Shown: positions 35,698 through 44,003 of the stretch, piece by piece
How the letters are laid out: each line of letters starts with the position of its first letter
How positions within the stretch are numbered: position 1 is the stretch's first letter
Assembly: GCF_030818775.1 (NCBI RefSeq)
Contig: NZ_JAUTAU010000001.1
Location: 4,096,001-4,160,000 of the forward strand
Source of the DNA: Bacillus sp. SORGH_AS_0510
Lineage (GTDB): Bacteria > Bacillota > Bacilli > Bacillales > Cytobacillaceae
Length of the DNA stretch: 64,000 nucleotides
Reading direction: 5' to 3'
Program-made: the position numbers and the translations under genes
Notes under the pieces: generated by a model
Database searches by the model: none
What the model saw: only the letters and a program-made list of their open reading frames with translations
Told to the model about the DNA's origin: nothing

Positions 35698-37311
35698 TTA
35701 GTGTATTTCTGCTAAAGCTATTTCTTGAAACATTTTAAAGAATTCATCACAGAATCGGTCCCATTCTTCAGCAGCTTCCAAGGATGCCTCACATACCTCT
35801 CCTAGAACAGGTCTTTGAAGTAACTCTTCTAGTTGCTCGGAAAATTGTTTAATCGTTTCCATAGATGCACCTTTTAGGACACTACCAACAAACTCTGCAG
35901 GAGTATACCAATCTGAAACTCTTTGTAAATCACGGTATACCTGTGATAATAATAAGTTACGTGGCCCTTCCCACTGTTCATTAACTACTACATCCCGGAA
36001 TATTCGTGGTAGTGAGGAAAACTCCTCCATTACTCCATGTCCGGCAAAGACCGAAATCGCCTCACGTAATACCTCTGCCCCCTCATTTGTTACGCACATT
36101 TTTTGCAATAAGATTAATTCACGTAAATTGAAAAGTTGTTTTTGAACTTCTATTGGATAGTTCGATTTAATTCCCGGATTAAGCGGCTGCTCTAATTTTA
36201 AAAATAAATCATAGATTTTAAACGCACCTGCCGTTGTTCGCTCCGCCGCCTTTTCAATCCTTTTTAATTTACTAGCTGCGAGGGGATATTCCTTCACTTT
36301 TTTACCGAAAACTGTCCTAAAATCACTGTACAGCCTGGCTTCTCTTGACGCCCGAAGCATAAACCCTGCACAAGCAATTCCAATTTCCAATCGTGACAGA
36401 GTAAGCACAATCCCTACCGCTACTGCTATACCTTTATCTTGTGGGCCGATTGGATAAGCAAGTGCACCATGATATTGAATTTCACCAGTTGGGACCTCAG
36501 CAGTGCCCATTTTCCATTTAATCCGGTTAATTTGATAGCCGTTTCTCTTTTCCTTTTCCTTGTCACCTGGCAGCCAGGAAGGAACGATAAATGTTGAAAC
36601 CTTGTTAGACCCTGATATTTTGGCTGTTACAACCGAATAATCTGCATGTGCAACAGAACAGAAAAATTTATTTCCATACAAGCGATAGTTCGGTCCATCC
36701 GGAACGGCTTCAAGCACATTAGCCGGCAAATCAGAGCCGCCTTGAATCTCTGACATAAATTGTGCCCCAATCGCAAATTCGCCGTTTATTCCTTCCTTTG
36801 AATGCCGCAAAATTTCTTGCAGTTCAGGATAATCTTCATTTGGAAATTGATCAAGAAGGGCAATGAGACCATGTGTACAGGTCATTGGACAAGTTACACC
36901 AGCTTCACCTAATTGGTGTATTAACATTCTCTTCACAAAGCTTTCCCATGGTTCCATTTGACTAGAAAACAGACCTTCACCAAAAATACCCTGTTCGAGT
37001 TTATGAACCTCCATAGGCCGGACAACCCGGTCAATTCGGTGATTAAACGCATCATAATGAAGCATGTATGGGCGTACTTCTGGTCTAGCCGTCCGTTCCG
37101 CTAATCGATTCCATTCATTTGAAACGATTGGCGAAAAAGCTAAGATTTTCTGATGAATCTGTTCATAACGAGAGGCGGTAAAATGTTTTACGGCTTTTTG
37201 CAAAAACGGTTCATCCCGATACCAATCTAGGCTGTCACGCTTATCAACAAATTCATCAAACGAATAGGTATTTTTTCCACTGATGTCTGTGCCTTGGGAA
37301 GCGATGTTCAT
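35698..37311 (-). CDS. Acyl-CoA dehydrogenase family protein, AidB-like
   Basis: A 537-residue FAD-dependent acyl-CoA dehydrogenase homologue. The N-terminal helical domain begins after DSLDWYRDEPFLQKAV. The middle part has MTCTHGLIALLDQFP and GAQFMSEIQGGSDLPANV, which is the flavin and substrate region also seen in AidB. The C-terminal helical domain has FAGHGVMEEFSSLPRIFRDV. The extra length and early residues favour the AidB-like subgroup over a beta-oxidation enzyme. The substrate is unknown. It is monocistronic, with the second 21-bp repeat array upstream. Confidence 0.87.
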   Translation of the reverse strand: MNIASQGTDISGKNTYSFDEFVDKRDSLDWYRDEPFLQKAVKHFTASRYEQIHQKILAFSPIVSNEWNRLAERTARPEVRPYMLHYDAFNHRIDRVVRPMEVHKLEQGIFGEGLFSSQMEPWESFVKRMLIHQLGEAGVTCPMTCTHGLIALLDQFPNEDYPELQEILRHSKEGINGEFAIGAQFMSEIQGGSDLPANVLEAVPDGPNYRLYGNKFFCSVAHADYSVVTAKISGSNKVSTFIVPSWLPGDKEKEKRNGYQINRIKWKMGTAEVPTGEIQYHGALAYPIGPQDKGIAVAVGIVLTLSRLEIGIACAGFMLRASREARLYSDFRTVFGKKVKEYPLAASKLKRIEKAAERTTAGAFKIYDLFLKLEQPLNPGIKSNYPIEVQKQLFNLRELILLQKMCVTNEGAEVLREAISVFAGHGVMEEFSSLPRIFRDVVVNEQWEGPRNLLLSQVYRDLQRVSDWYTPAEFVGSVLKGASMETIKQFSEQLEELLQRPVLGEVCEASLEAAEEWDRFCDEFFKMFQEIALAEIH

Positions 37312-37414
37312 AGAATGTCACTCCTTTGTATTGAATTATTCTAAAAATTCAATTTAATTATAACGGTTCTTTCATAAAAAGGACAATGACATTGGTACAG
37401 AATACCATTTTGAA

Positions 37415-37645
37415 TTATTTCTACACAGAATTAGATTATTTCTCCACAGATTTGAATTATTTCTACACGAAATCAGGTATATTCTACACAGATTTCGATT
37501 TTTTCTACAAATTGAGGGTTCACGAAGATTAATTCTACAAATCTATAGATTAATTCTACAAATCTATAGATGAATTCTACAAAACTGAAGGAAAATTCTA
37601 CAAAATTTCAATTTATTCTACAAAATCGATGCCCGATTCTACAAT
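37415..37645. repeat. 21-bp periodic repeat array 2
   Basis: TTCTACA/TTCTCCACA motifs recur with the CTACA core at 37421, 37442, 37463, 37484 and 37505 (21 bp apart). After a 30-bp irregular step they recur at 37535, 37556, 37577, 37598, 37618 and 37639. Read on the opposite strand the core is TGTAGAA, the same motif and period as array 1 at 10055. It fills the space between the MerR-side terminator and the acyl-CoA dehydrogenase start. Confidence 0.85.
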
Positions 37646-37686
37646 AATTAGAAATAAACTTCCAATTCAAACTCAAACAAAAATCC

Positions 37687-37713
37687 AAAGGGTGCTGAAA
37701 ACTAGCACCCTTT
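37687..37713 (-). terminator. Terminator after the MerR regulator region
   Basis: AAAGGGTGCT / AGCACCCTTT around GAAAACT. The minus strand continues into TTGGATTT, a weak T-tract. Confidence 0.7.
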
Positions 37714-37720
37714 ATTTCCG

Positions 37721-37822
37721 TTATTTATACTCCGCCATCGACATCATCTCAAACTCAAAAAAGGGGTCTACGAGCGTTCCACCCGATCTATTGCCAACAC
37801 CCCCACAGGTTTTATCAATCAT
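37721..37822 (-). CDS. Possible 33-residue small protein
   Basis: An ATG frame starting 4 bp after the MerR-type regulator stop and ending just before the terminator. It is rich in Gly near the start (CGGVGNRSGG), then LVDPFFEFEMMSMAEYK. The ribosome site is weak (AGGTAAG, 15 nt away). It could be a genuine small gene of the regulator operon, a remnant of a longer gene, or chance. I do not recognise it. Confidence 0.3.
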   Translation of the reverse strand: MIDKTCGGVGNRSGGTLVDPFFEFEMMSMAEYK

Positions 37823-37826
37823 GAAT

Positions 37827-38591
37827 TTATTTTTTCTTACCTGTGTAAATATGAATGGCATCTCTTAAAAATTCAGCCGTACCAGGCTGTTCTTTATCAT
37901 AATAGGCAGTGAATCTCTCATCGTCTACATACATTTGTGCAAGACCGGCATGTGCCTCTTTACTATACTCATTCCAATAGTGACACAACCACTGCTTGTG
38001 AAGGTCAGCCGCTTTTTGCGCTAGTTCTCCCGCAGGATTCCCTATTTTAAACGCCTCTGCTAAGGTCACAGTCACCTGTTCCGCTAATTTCGCAGCATGA
38101 TCGTATTGTTCCTGGGTCATGTTCTGAAGTTTCGCATTGGATTGGTCCACGGTTTCATTTCCATATTTTCCACGGATTTCTTTCCCATACTTTTTCTCGT
38201 TTTCATCAATCATCTTTTTCTTGAAGCCTTCGAATTTTTCTTTATTAGACATTTCATTTCTCCCTTCTGCTAATGCGATTGTTTTATCTACATTGGCAAT
38301 TAATTTGTCTAATTGTTCTTTTCTCTCAAGGAGTTTTTTACGATGATCTCTAAGCGCAGTTGCACTATCAAAATCAGGGGCAGATATGATTTCTTTTATG
38401 TTTTCTAAGCTGATATCTAGCTCTCGATAAAACATGATTTGCTGCAGGCGATCTACTTCTACTTGCCCATAGATTCGGTATCCAGATGAATTGATTCTTG
38501 CCGGCTTAAGAATTCCAATCTCATCATAATACCGAAGGGTCCGTGTACTTACCCCGGCTAACTCGGCCAGTTTCTGCACTGTATACTCCAT
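37827..38591 (-). CDS. MerR family regulator with TipAS ligand-binding domain (Mta-like)
   Basis: A 254-residue transcription activator. The N-terminal MerR winged helix has QKLAELAGVSTRTLRYYDEIG at residues 5-25. A dimerising coiled coil follows (ALRDHRKKLLERKEQLDKLI). The C-terminal TipAS-type domain (about 115-250) binds cationic or peptide drugs in TipAL. Length and layout match B. subtilis Mta, which activates drug-efflux genes. No efflux gene is adjacent here, so it may act at a distance or on itself. The ATG at 38591 has GGAGGTGAG upstream. Confidence 0.9.
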   Translation of the reverse strand: MEYTVQKLAELAGVSTRTLRYYDEIGILKPARINSSGYRIYGQVEVDRLQQIMFYRELDISLENIKEIISAPDFDSATALRDHRKKLLERKEQLDKLIANVDKTIALAEGRNEMSNKEKFEGFKKKMIDENEKKYGKEIRGKYGNETVDQSNAKLQNMTQEQYDHAAKLAEQVTVTLAEAFKIGNPAGELAQKAADLHKQWLCHYWNEYSKEAHAGLAQMYVDDERFTAYYDKEQPGTAEFLRDAIHIYTGKKK

Positions 38592-38669
38592 TCGCTCACC
38601 TCCTATAACCCAACGATACACCTTTACGCAACGTAAATGTCAATCACTAGTTTGCCTATTTTTTTACAA

Positions 38670-38812
38670 CTATTTATAAGTATTTGTTTTCATGAGTTCT
38701 ACTCTAATCAAGTTCCCTTTAGGTTGGGTTACCCGTTGCTCTTTTCCTGTATCATCTAGGGCACGTAGACTGCTTCTGCGTTACCCGGTTCTCTTTCAAT
38801 CAACCACCTTGG
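38670..38812 (-). pseudogene. Short remnant of an unidentified gene
   Basis: Two overlapping frames on the minus strand look like one decayed C-terminus. The first reads PRWLIEREPGNAEAVYV and then stops; the second continues LDDTGKEQRVTQPKGNLIR and ends VELMKTNTYK. A frameshift near 38740-38765 would join them. No start codon or ribosome site is present. I do not recognise the family. The composition is codon-like, unlike the AT-rich spacers around it. Confidence 0.4.
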
Positions 38813-38928
38813 TTAATGTGTCACCAAAAAAGTTGTCGATTTGATTTAATAATAATAGATTTTTTCTCCTATTATAATAAAATTAGGAAATAATTCTCAC
38901 AGAACAAAAACAGGAGAGGGGCAAGTTC

Positions 38929-39231
38929 ATGGCTAAACTTTACGTTCTATATAATCAACCTAAGGATCAGGAGGGATTTGAACAATATTATTACAATGTA
39001 CATATTCCGTTAGTGCAAAAACTTCCCTATCTTAAAGGGGCTGAAGTTCATCGTGTCTTACAAGCTCAAAACACAAATGAACCTTTATACCTCTTTGCCG
39101 AGCTTCATTTTGATAATCCTACTGAATTGAGTCAAGCATTATCATCCCCTGAAGGACAGGAAGTTCAAGGTGATGTTTTAAACTTGATGAGATTCTTGGA
39201 TAAACCACCGGTAATTTCAATAGTAGATTAA
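38929..39231 (+). CDS. EthD family protein
   Basis: A 100-residue dimeric alpha-beta barrel protein of the EthD type. It begins MAKLYVLYNQPKDQEGFEQY and has the conserved HIPLVQKLPYLKGAEVHRV region. Members are linked to ether or aromatic degradation in actinobacteria, but in Bacillus the role is unknown. The start has GGAGAGGGG upstream and a terminator follows. It is probably monocistronic. Confidence 0.82.
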   Translation: MAKLYVLYNQPKDQEGFEQYYYNVHIPLVQKLPYLKGAEVHRVLQAQNTNEPLYLFAELHFDNPTELSQALSSPEGQEVQGDVLNLMRFLDKPPVISIVD

Positions 39232-39242
39232 TTCCCCGCAAT

Positions 39243-39267
39243 AAGGTCCCTTAAAGGGACTTTTTTT
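39243..39267 (+). terminator. Terminator after the EthD-like gene
   Basis: GTCCC, loop TTAAA, GGGAC, then a run of seven T. Confidence 0.75.
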
Positions 39268-39338
39268 GCGTCCTATTTGTTTCTTTTTGTGATGTTTGTC
39301 CTCCTTTAGTCATACAGTTTTAGTAAAGGGGGATGGAC

Positions 39339-39704
39339 ATGTACACTTCTTTATCGACCATGAAACTAATCCGCTATTCTGTTGCATATGTATTTATAAT
39401 CTCTGGAGTTATGAAATTAGTTAACACTGAACTCAGCAATGGATTTCTAAGCTTAGGTTTACCCTATTCCCACATCCTATTAAAAGTCGTTATCCTACTT
39501 GAGATTGTGTGCGGGGTATTACTGTTGATAAATAAGGCGGTTAACCATGCCGTAATCCCCTTAATTGCAATTATGATTGCTGCACTACTTTTAACTAAAT
39601 TTCCACTCTTGCACACTAGCTTTTTAACATTTGCATTTCAAGCACGGTTAGACATTGTGATGCTTGTCCTGCTGATATTTCTTTATAAACGATATCCCCA
39701 TTAA
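39339..39704 (+). CDS. DoxX/MauE-like membrane protein
   Basis: A 121-residue protein with four predicted membrane helices. It has the family N-terminal region IRYSVAYVFIISGVMKL, and KFPLLHTSFLTFAFQARLD precedes the last helix. The function is unknown; such proteins are tied to methylamine or quinol redox systems in other bacteria. I use ATG 39339 because AAAGGGGG would be too close to the ATG at 39333. It is a second, unrelated-looking DoxX-type gene in the window. Confidence 0.75.
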   Translation: MYTSLSTMKLIRYSVAYVFIISGVMKLVNTELSNGFLSLGLPYSHILLKVVILLEIVCGVLLLINKAVNHAVIPLIAIMIAALLLTKFPLLHTSFLTFAFQARLDIVMLVLLIFLYKRYPH

Positions 39705-39731
39705 CTATGACACCCATTTTTGTTTCTTCAT

Positions 39732-39802
39732 GACACTAGTCTTCCGGACTAGATACCATTCAAGCCTTTTGTTCTTTCACGGGCACTAGTCGCCCGACTG
39801 GT
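39732..39802. repeat. Pair of short hairpin repeats, 50 bp apart
   Basis: CACTAGTCTTCCGGACTAG (from 39734) and CACTAGTCGCCCGACTGG (from 39784) each form a small stem around CTTCC or CCC. They lie in the gap before the UvrC-like gene. This is a weak, two-copy version of the hairpin arrays. Confidence 0.5.
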
Positions 39803-39863
39803 TACTGCTCCCCACATATTTGTATGGTAGAATAGAGGAAAAGTTTTCAAAGAGGCGATTCCT

Positions 39864-40934
39864 GTGGAGCTTAGAAAAAAGGTGAAAGATCTGCCCTCAA
39901 CACCAGGGGTTTATCTTATGAAGGATTCCTCTGACAGGGTCATTTATGTGGGGAAAGCCAAAAACCTTAAGAACCGAGTGCGATCATACTTTCAAAACAC
40001 TAAGGCACATTCTCAGAAAATAAAAAAGCTTAAGGCAAACATTAATGATTTTCAATTAATATTGACCGATACTGAATTCGAAGCATTCATGTTGGAATGT
40101 AAATTAATTAAAGAAATCAAGCCAATTTTTAATAGAAAAATGAAAAATCCCACTTCCTACATTTATATCAAGTTCCACCAAAGAAACAACCATTGGATTA
40201 TTGATTTGTCAAACACTATTGAAAAGGATGGCAGCCTTTATTTCGGTCCCTACCCAAGTAAACATGTAGTTGAAAAAGCACTTCAAGGAATGAAAGAATT
40301 TCTAAAAATAGACTGTGGTAATACGAACAGGAGCACGCCTTGTTTGAACTACTCCCTAGGCTTATGTATCGGTATATGTTTCAATGAAGATTCACGTAAA
40401 CAATACAATGAACGGATGAAGAAAATGATGGATTTTTTTCAAGGGACGGATACCGAAATCCTTCAAAATTTGAAACAAAAAATGATAGATGCCTCAAATA
40501 ACTTTGACTTTGAGACAGCAGTTAAATGCCGAGATACACTGGATGCGGTTCAATCGCTCTTCTATAAAGAAAAGGTAATCGAATTTACAGAAGCGAATAA
40601 AAATATTGCTCTTATCGAATATATAGAAGATGTCACCTTGAAACTTTTTCTAATCAAGGGGAATCATATTCTTTTTAGTGAAAAATATAAAATAAAGGAA
40701 ACAAATTCGGTGCAGTTGGTCGGGAAGATTAAAGCGAATATATTAAAGCATTTTAAGAGTTTTCGCGAACAATCATCCATTGAAGTTAGTAAAGATGATA
40801 TTGATGAAGCACAAATTATTTATAGCTATTTAAACAGCAGTTCGTGCAAATATGTGATTATTGATGATCAATGGTTAGAATTCAAACACCAAAAAAATAT
40901 AGATTCTTCTCTAATAAATACACTGCTAAATTGA
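39864..40934 (+). CDS. GIY-YIG nuclease, UvrC N-terminal homologue (Cho-like)
   Basis: A 356-residue protein homologous to the first half of UvrC. The GIY-YIG domain is at residues about 10-90, with GVYLMKDSSDRVIYVGKAKNLKNRVRSY carrying the catalytic Tyr and Arg. A short cysteine pair (CGNTNRSTPC...CIGIC) and a UVR-like helical hairpin follow (NFDFETAVKCRDTL). The RNase H-like 5-prime incision domain and the C-terminal HhH of UvrC are absent. It probably makes only the 3-prime incision, as Cho does, or acts in another repair role. It starts at GTG with AAAGAGGCG upstream. Confidence 0.88.
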   Translation: MELRKKVKDLPSTPGVYLMKDSSDRVIYVGKAKNLKNRVRSYFQNTKAHSQKIKKLKANINDFQLILTDTEFEAFMLECKLIKEIKPIFNRKMKNPTSYIYIKFHQRNNHWIIDLSNTIEKDGSLYFGPYPSKHVVEKALQGMKEFLKIDCGNTNRSTPCLNYSLGLCIGICFNEDSRKQYNERMKKMMDFFQGTDTEILQNLKQKMIDASNNFDFETAVKCRDTLDAVQSLFYKEKVIEFTEANKNIALIEYIEDVTLKLFLIKGNHILFSEKYKIKETNSVQLVGKIKANILKHFKSFREQSSIEVSKDDIDEAQIIYSYLNSSSCKYVIIDDQWLEFKHQKNIDSSLINTLLN

Positions 40935-40951
40935 ATTAATTTCATCTATTT

Positions 40952-40971
40952 CCTCGGTTTCTAAACCGGGG
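40952..40971 (+). terminator. Terminator after the UvrC-like gene
   Basis: CCTCGGTTT / AAACCGGGG with CT at the turn, then TCTTTTTTA. Confidence 0.8.
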
Positions 40972-41170
40972 TCTTTTTTAGTTATGCCACCTTTAAAATT
41001 CCAAATCCCTCCTAAATTGGACACTACTATAAAACTATTAGTTAGAAAAATAAATTTAATCAAAATTTATATACTATTTCAAAAAAACTTTCTTTTAAAA
41101 TCAAAAAATGTATAAACACAGTATTATCAAGCTTTTTAAACGCATACATTTTAATTTCCAAAAAAAGTTT

Positions 41171-41200
41171 TTGACAATTCAAAACCCTAAAAAGTATTAT
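41171..41200 (+). promoter_or_regulatory. Promoter of the POT transporter gene
   Basis: TTGACA (41171-41176), an 18-bp spacer and TATTAT (41195-41200). The gene starts 27 bp downstream. The 250 bp before it is very AT-rich and otherwise shows nothing I can name. Confidence 0.6.
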
Positions 41201-41226
41201 AAAATAATAATAAAGGAGGTAAAAAC

Positions 41227-42711
41227 ATGTCAAACTTAAATAGGCAGAAAATTGTGGATAGTGTACCTCAGAAGGGATTCGTTGGACATCCTAAAGGATT
41301 ATTCACTCTTTTCTTTACGGAATTCTGGGAGAGATTTTCTTACTATGGTATGAGAGCGATCCTCGTTTTCTATATGTACTACTCAGTATCAAAAGGTGGA
41401 TTAGGCATTGATAAAACACTTGCACTTTCCATCATGTCCATTTATGGATCATTAGTTTACATGTCAGGTGTTATTGGCGGATGGCTAGCTGACCGTGTAT
41501 TTGGTACTTCAAAAGCAGTATTCTACGGTGGAATTTTGATCATGTTTGGTCATATCGCCTTAGCGATTCCTGGTAATATCTCTATGTTCTTTGTATCCAT
41601 GGTATTAATCGTACTTGGTACAGGACTATTAAAGCCAAACGTTTCAACTGTTGTTGGTGAATTATACAGTGAGAAAGACGAACGTCGTGACGCTGGTTTC
41701 ACCATTTTCTACATGGGAATCAACATGGGAGCTTTCTTATCTCCGTTAATCGTTGGTTCTGTTGGCAACTTCCACTTAGGTTTTAGTATTGCTGCAATTG
41801 GTATGTTCTTAGGACTTATCATGTTTACTATTACTAAGAAAAAAAATCTTGGCCTTGCTGGAACAATGGTTTCAAATCCATTGTCACCATCTGAAAAGAA
41901 AAAAGTCTTTACTTATATCGGTTTAGGTGTCGTTGTTCTTGCAGTTATTTTTGCTATTTTAATTCCAAAAGGCATCTTAACATTTGAAGGATTTATCAAT
42001 TTAGTTACTATTCTTGGTGTGTTAATTCCAACAATGTATTTCATTGTTATGTATCGTAGCCCGAAAACAACTGCTGTTGAACGTTCACGTGTTATTGCAT
42101 ACATTCCATTATTCATTGCATCTGTTATGTTCTGGGCGATTCAAGAACAAGGTTCAACGATCCTTGCAAGCTATGCTGATACACGTACACAATTAAATTT
42201 TGCAGGAATTAAAATTCAACCAGCCTGGTTCCAATCTCTAAACCCATTATTTATTATCACATTAGCGCCAGTTTTCGCTTGGATTTGGGTTAAAATGGGA
42301 GACCGTCAGCCAACGATTCCGCAAAAATTCTCATTATCATTACTTTTCTCTGGGGTTTCATTCCTAGTAATTCTATTGCCTTCATATCTTGGCGGCACAG
42401 ATTCTTTAGTAAACCCATTATGGCTTGTTCTTAGTTATTTAATCTGTGTAATCGGTGAATTATTGCTTTCACCAGTAGGACTATCTGCTACAACTAAATT
42501 AGCTCCTGCTGCTTTCTCTGCACAAACAATGAGCTTATGGTTCTTATCTAGTGCAGCTGCACAAGCACTAAATGCACAAGTGGTTAAATTCTACTCAGAA
42601 GATACTGAAATGGCTTATTTCGGAATCATCGGTGGTGCATCCATCGTACTTGGTATCATCCTTTTAGTGTTATCTCCGAAAATTCAGGGATACATGAAGG
42701 GCGTAAAATAA
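41227..42711 (+). CDS. dtpT: POT/PTR2 family di- and tripeptide transporter
   Basis: A 494-residue proton-coupled oligopeptide transporter with about 12-14 membrane helices. The first helix carries the ExxER motif (TEFWERFSYYGMRAI), which couples protons to transport, and the PTR2 signature FTIFYMGINMGAF is present. It imports di- and tripeptides. The start ATG has AAAGGAGG 6 nt upstream. It has a strong terminator and stands alone; it complements the ABC peptide importer in the window. Confidence 0.95.
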   Translation: MSNLNRQKIVDSVPQKGFVGHPKGLFTLFFTEFWERFSYYGMRAILVFYMYYSVSKGGLGIDKTLALSIMSIYGSLVYMSGVIGGWLADRVFGTSKAVFYGGILIMFGHIALAIPGNISMFFVSMVLIVLGTGLLKPNVSTVVGELYSEKDERRDAGFTIFYMGINMGAFLSPLIVGSVGNFHLGFSIAAIGMFLGLIMFTITKKKNLGLAGTMVSNPLSPSEKKKVFTYIGLGVVVLAVIFAILIPKGILTFEGFINLVTILGVLIPTMYFIVMYRSPKTTAVERSRVIAYIPLFIASVMFWAIQEQGSTILASYADTRTQLNFAGIKIQPAWFQSLNPLFIITLAPVFAWIWVKMGDRQPTIPQKFSLSLLFSGVSFLVILLPSYLGGTDSLVNPLWLVLSYLICVIGELLLSPVGLSATTKLAPAAFSAQTMSLWFLSSAAAQALNAQVVKFYSEDTEMAYFGIIGGASIVLGIILLVLSPKIQGYMKGVK

Positions 42712-42719
42712 TAACAAAA

Positions 42720-42739
42720 GCGGCTGATCTATCAGCCGC
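42720..42739. terminator. Bidirectional terminator after dtpT
   Basis: GCGGCTGAT / ATCAGCCGC with CT at the turn and a T-run. It also serves the convergent YgbA-like gene ending at 42744. Confidence 0.85.
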
Positions 42740-42743
42740 CTTT

Positions 42744-43067
42744 TTATTTATTCAACAAGTGCTTTACAGAGTATACGGGATGGTGTAACAGCATCCATTT
42801 GCCTGAATACCTCATGACGGCCTTCATCTTTTCCCGATACCTTAATTTGTAGCAGTGGACTGTACAATTTGAGCAAGCTGATTTATCTTCACCAAACCGA
42901 CAGAATGATAGTCGTAATAAAGCATAGTTCTTTAGTGCCTCACAATCCTTACATAAAACATCCCGATGGTGCTTTTTTCTGCAGTAGAGATTAATCATCT
43001 CCTTGACAATCTCTTTTTCCTTTTGAATATTTGGACCATTATTTGGCTCAATTATTTTTGCCATCAT
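42744..43067 (-). CDS. Nitrous-oxide-stimulated promoter family protein (YgbA-like)
   Basis: A 107-residue protein with six cysteines, several in pairs: YCRKKHHRDVLCKDC, then SFCRFGEDKSACSNCTVHCY. This matches the YgbA/nitrous-oxide-stimulated-promoter family, which is nitric-oxide-induced in Enterobacteria. A metal site or iron-sulfur binding is likely from the cysteine pattern. Regulation by NO is inferred from the family only; I saw no NsrR site. The start has GGGAGG upstream, and ATG 43064 is equally possible. Confidence 0.8.
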   Translation of the reverse strand: MMAKIIEPNNGPNIQKEKEIVKEMINLYCRKKHHRDVLCKDCEALKNYALLRLSFCRFGEDKSACSNCTVHCYKLRYREKMKAVMRYSGKWMLLHHPVYSVKHLLNK

Positions 43068-43240
43068 GATAGTAAACCTCCCTTTTCTAGATTTACTAAA
43101 GCAGCTATCTTACTTTCACGATAACATATGATTCATCAAACTGACTGAAGAAAAATTACAAATTCAGTACAATTACAGCCTGACCGTTGTTCGAACTTTT
43201 CTTCTTTTCCTGATTAGCTTTCGGGTAGCCTAAATTACAA

Positions 43241-43276
43241 AACCCGCGGAGAACTATGTAGATTTCTCCGCGGGTT
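43241..43276. terminator. GC-rich terminator
   Basis: Perfect arms AACCCGCGGAGAA / TTCTCCGCGGGTT with a 10-nt loop and T-runs (longer on the plus strand). It ends the small gene at 43297-43527. Confidence 0.85.
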
Positions 43277-43296
43277 CATTTTTTTAAATCACAAGT

Positions 43297-43527
43297 TTAC
43301 TTTTCTCTTGTTTCATTTAGTTCATCTATTAATTGTTTTGTCCTTTTGGCATTCCCCTCAGCAAAGTTCTCGAGGCGTTCCTTTAGTTCAGCATCATCGT
43401 GAATCCTCTCTGCTGTAATAAGGTACGTTCGCATCAACTCTTCTTCCACCTCGATGCTATGTTCAAGGACCTGTTCAAGTTTGTCCTTCTCTTGCTTATC
43501 CCTTTGGTTATTTGAGTCTAGAACCAC
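43297..43527 (-). CDS. Hypothetical 76-residue helical protein
   Basis: A highly charged alpha-helical protein (VLEHSIEVEEELMRTYLITA, then AELKERLENFAEGNAKR). It has no membrane segment and no motif I recognise; it resembles ferritin-like helical hairpins only in composition. It starts at GTG 43527 with AAAGGAGG 7 nt upstream. The longer frame to 43647 precedes that ribosome site and is probably not translated. It may be cotranscribed with the GlsB-like gene upstream. Confidence 0.65.
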   Translation of the reverse strand: MVLDSNNQRDKQEKDKLEQVLEHSIEVEEELMRTYLITAERIHDDAELKERLENFAEGNAKRTKQLIDELNETREK

Positions 43528-43639
43528 GAGAAGACCTCCTTTTTTACCCTTATCCTTCTCTAATCTATACCCAGATATCCATCTGACTAAAACTTTCAAA
43601 CTTGAATTTCCTAATTTGCACGTCTTAAGATTTGAGCAG

Positions 43640-43894
43640 TTAATCAAACAGTTTAACTATAATACCAGCTACAATGACTACAATTATTGCCCCAATTATA
43701 GATGGGACTAACGAGAATCCCAGAACCATAGGCCCCCATACACCGAATAAAGATGGTCCGATCCAAGCCCCAATGAAACCAGCCACAATCGCTCCAGCCC
43801 AATCCCCAGGCATATCAAATGGGGAAAGCTTATCCGCCACAATACCAATTACCAAGGCAACAATAACAGATAAAATAAAAGTTGCAATCGTCAT
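43640..43894 (-). CDS. GlsB/YeaQ/YmgE family stress-response membrane protein
   Basis: An 84-residue protein with three membrane segments and glycine-rich loops (DWAGAIVAGFIGAWIGPSLFG). It is of the transglycosylase-associated type, often under general-stress control. The start has AAAGGAG upstream. No SigB promoter is evident to me. Confidence 0.85.
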   Translation of the reverse strand: MTIATFILSVIVALVIGIVADKLSPFDMPGDWAGAIVAGFIGAWIGPSLFGVWGPMVLGFSLVPSIIGAIIVVIVAGIIVKLFD

Positions 43895-43963
43895 GCTTCA
43901 AACTCCTTTTTGCTATTATATGCGGAGCTTGGACAAAGGGTTCAACTATAAATGTTAGTGAAA

Positions 43964-43991
43964 AATGCTACTTCATAAACGAAGTAGCATT
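43964..43991. terminator. Terminator after selO
   Basis: AATGCTACTTC / GAAGTAGCATT with an ATAAAC loop, and T-runs on both strands. Confidence 0.85.
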
Positions 43992-44003
43992 TTTTTTTCT
44001 AAA

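Noticed and set aside
37629..37868. A 79-codon plus-strand frame across the MerR end
   Set aside because: It is antisense to the regulator and crosses its terminator; there is no ribosome site.
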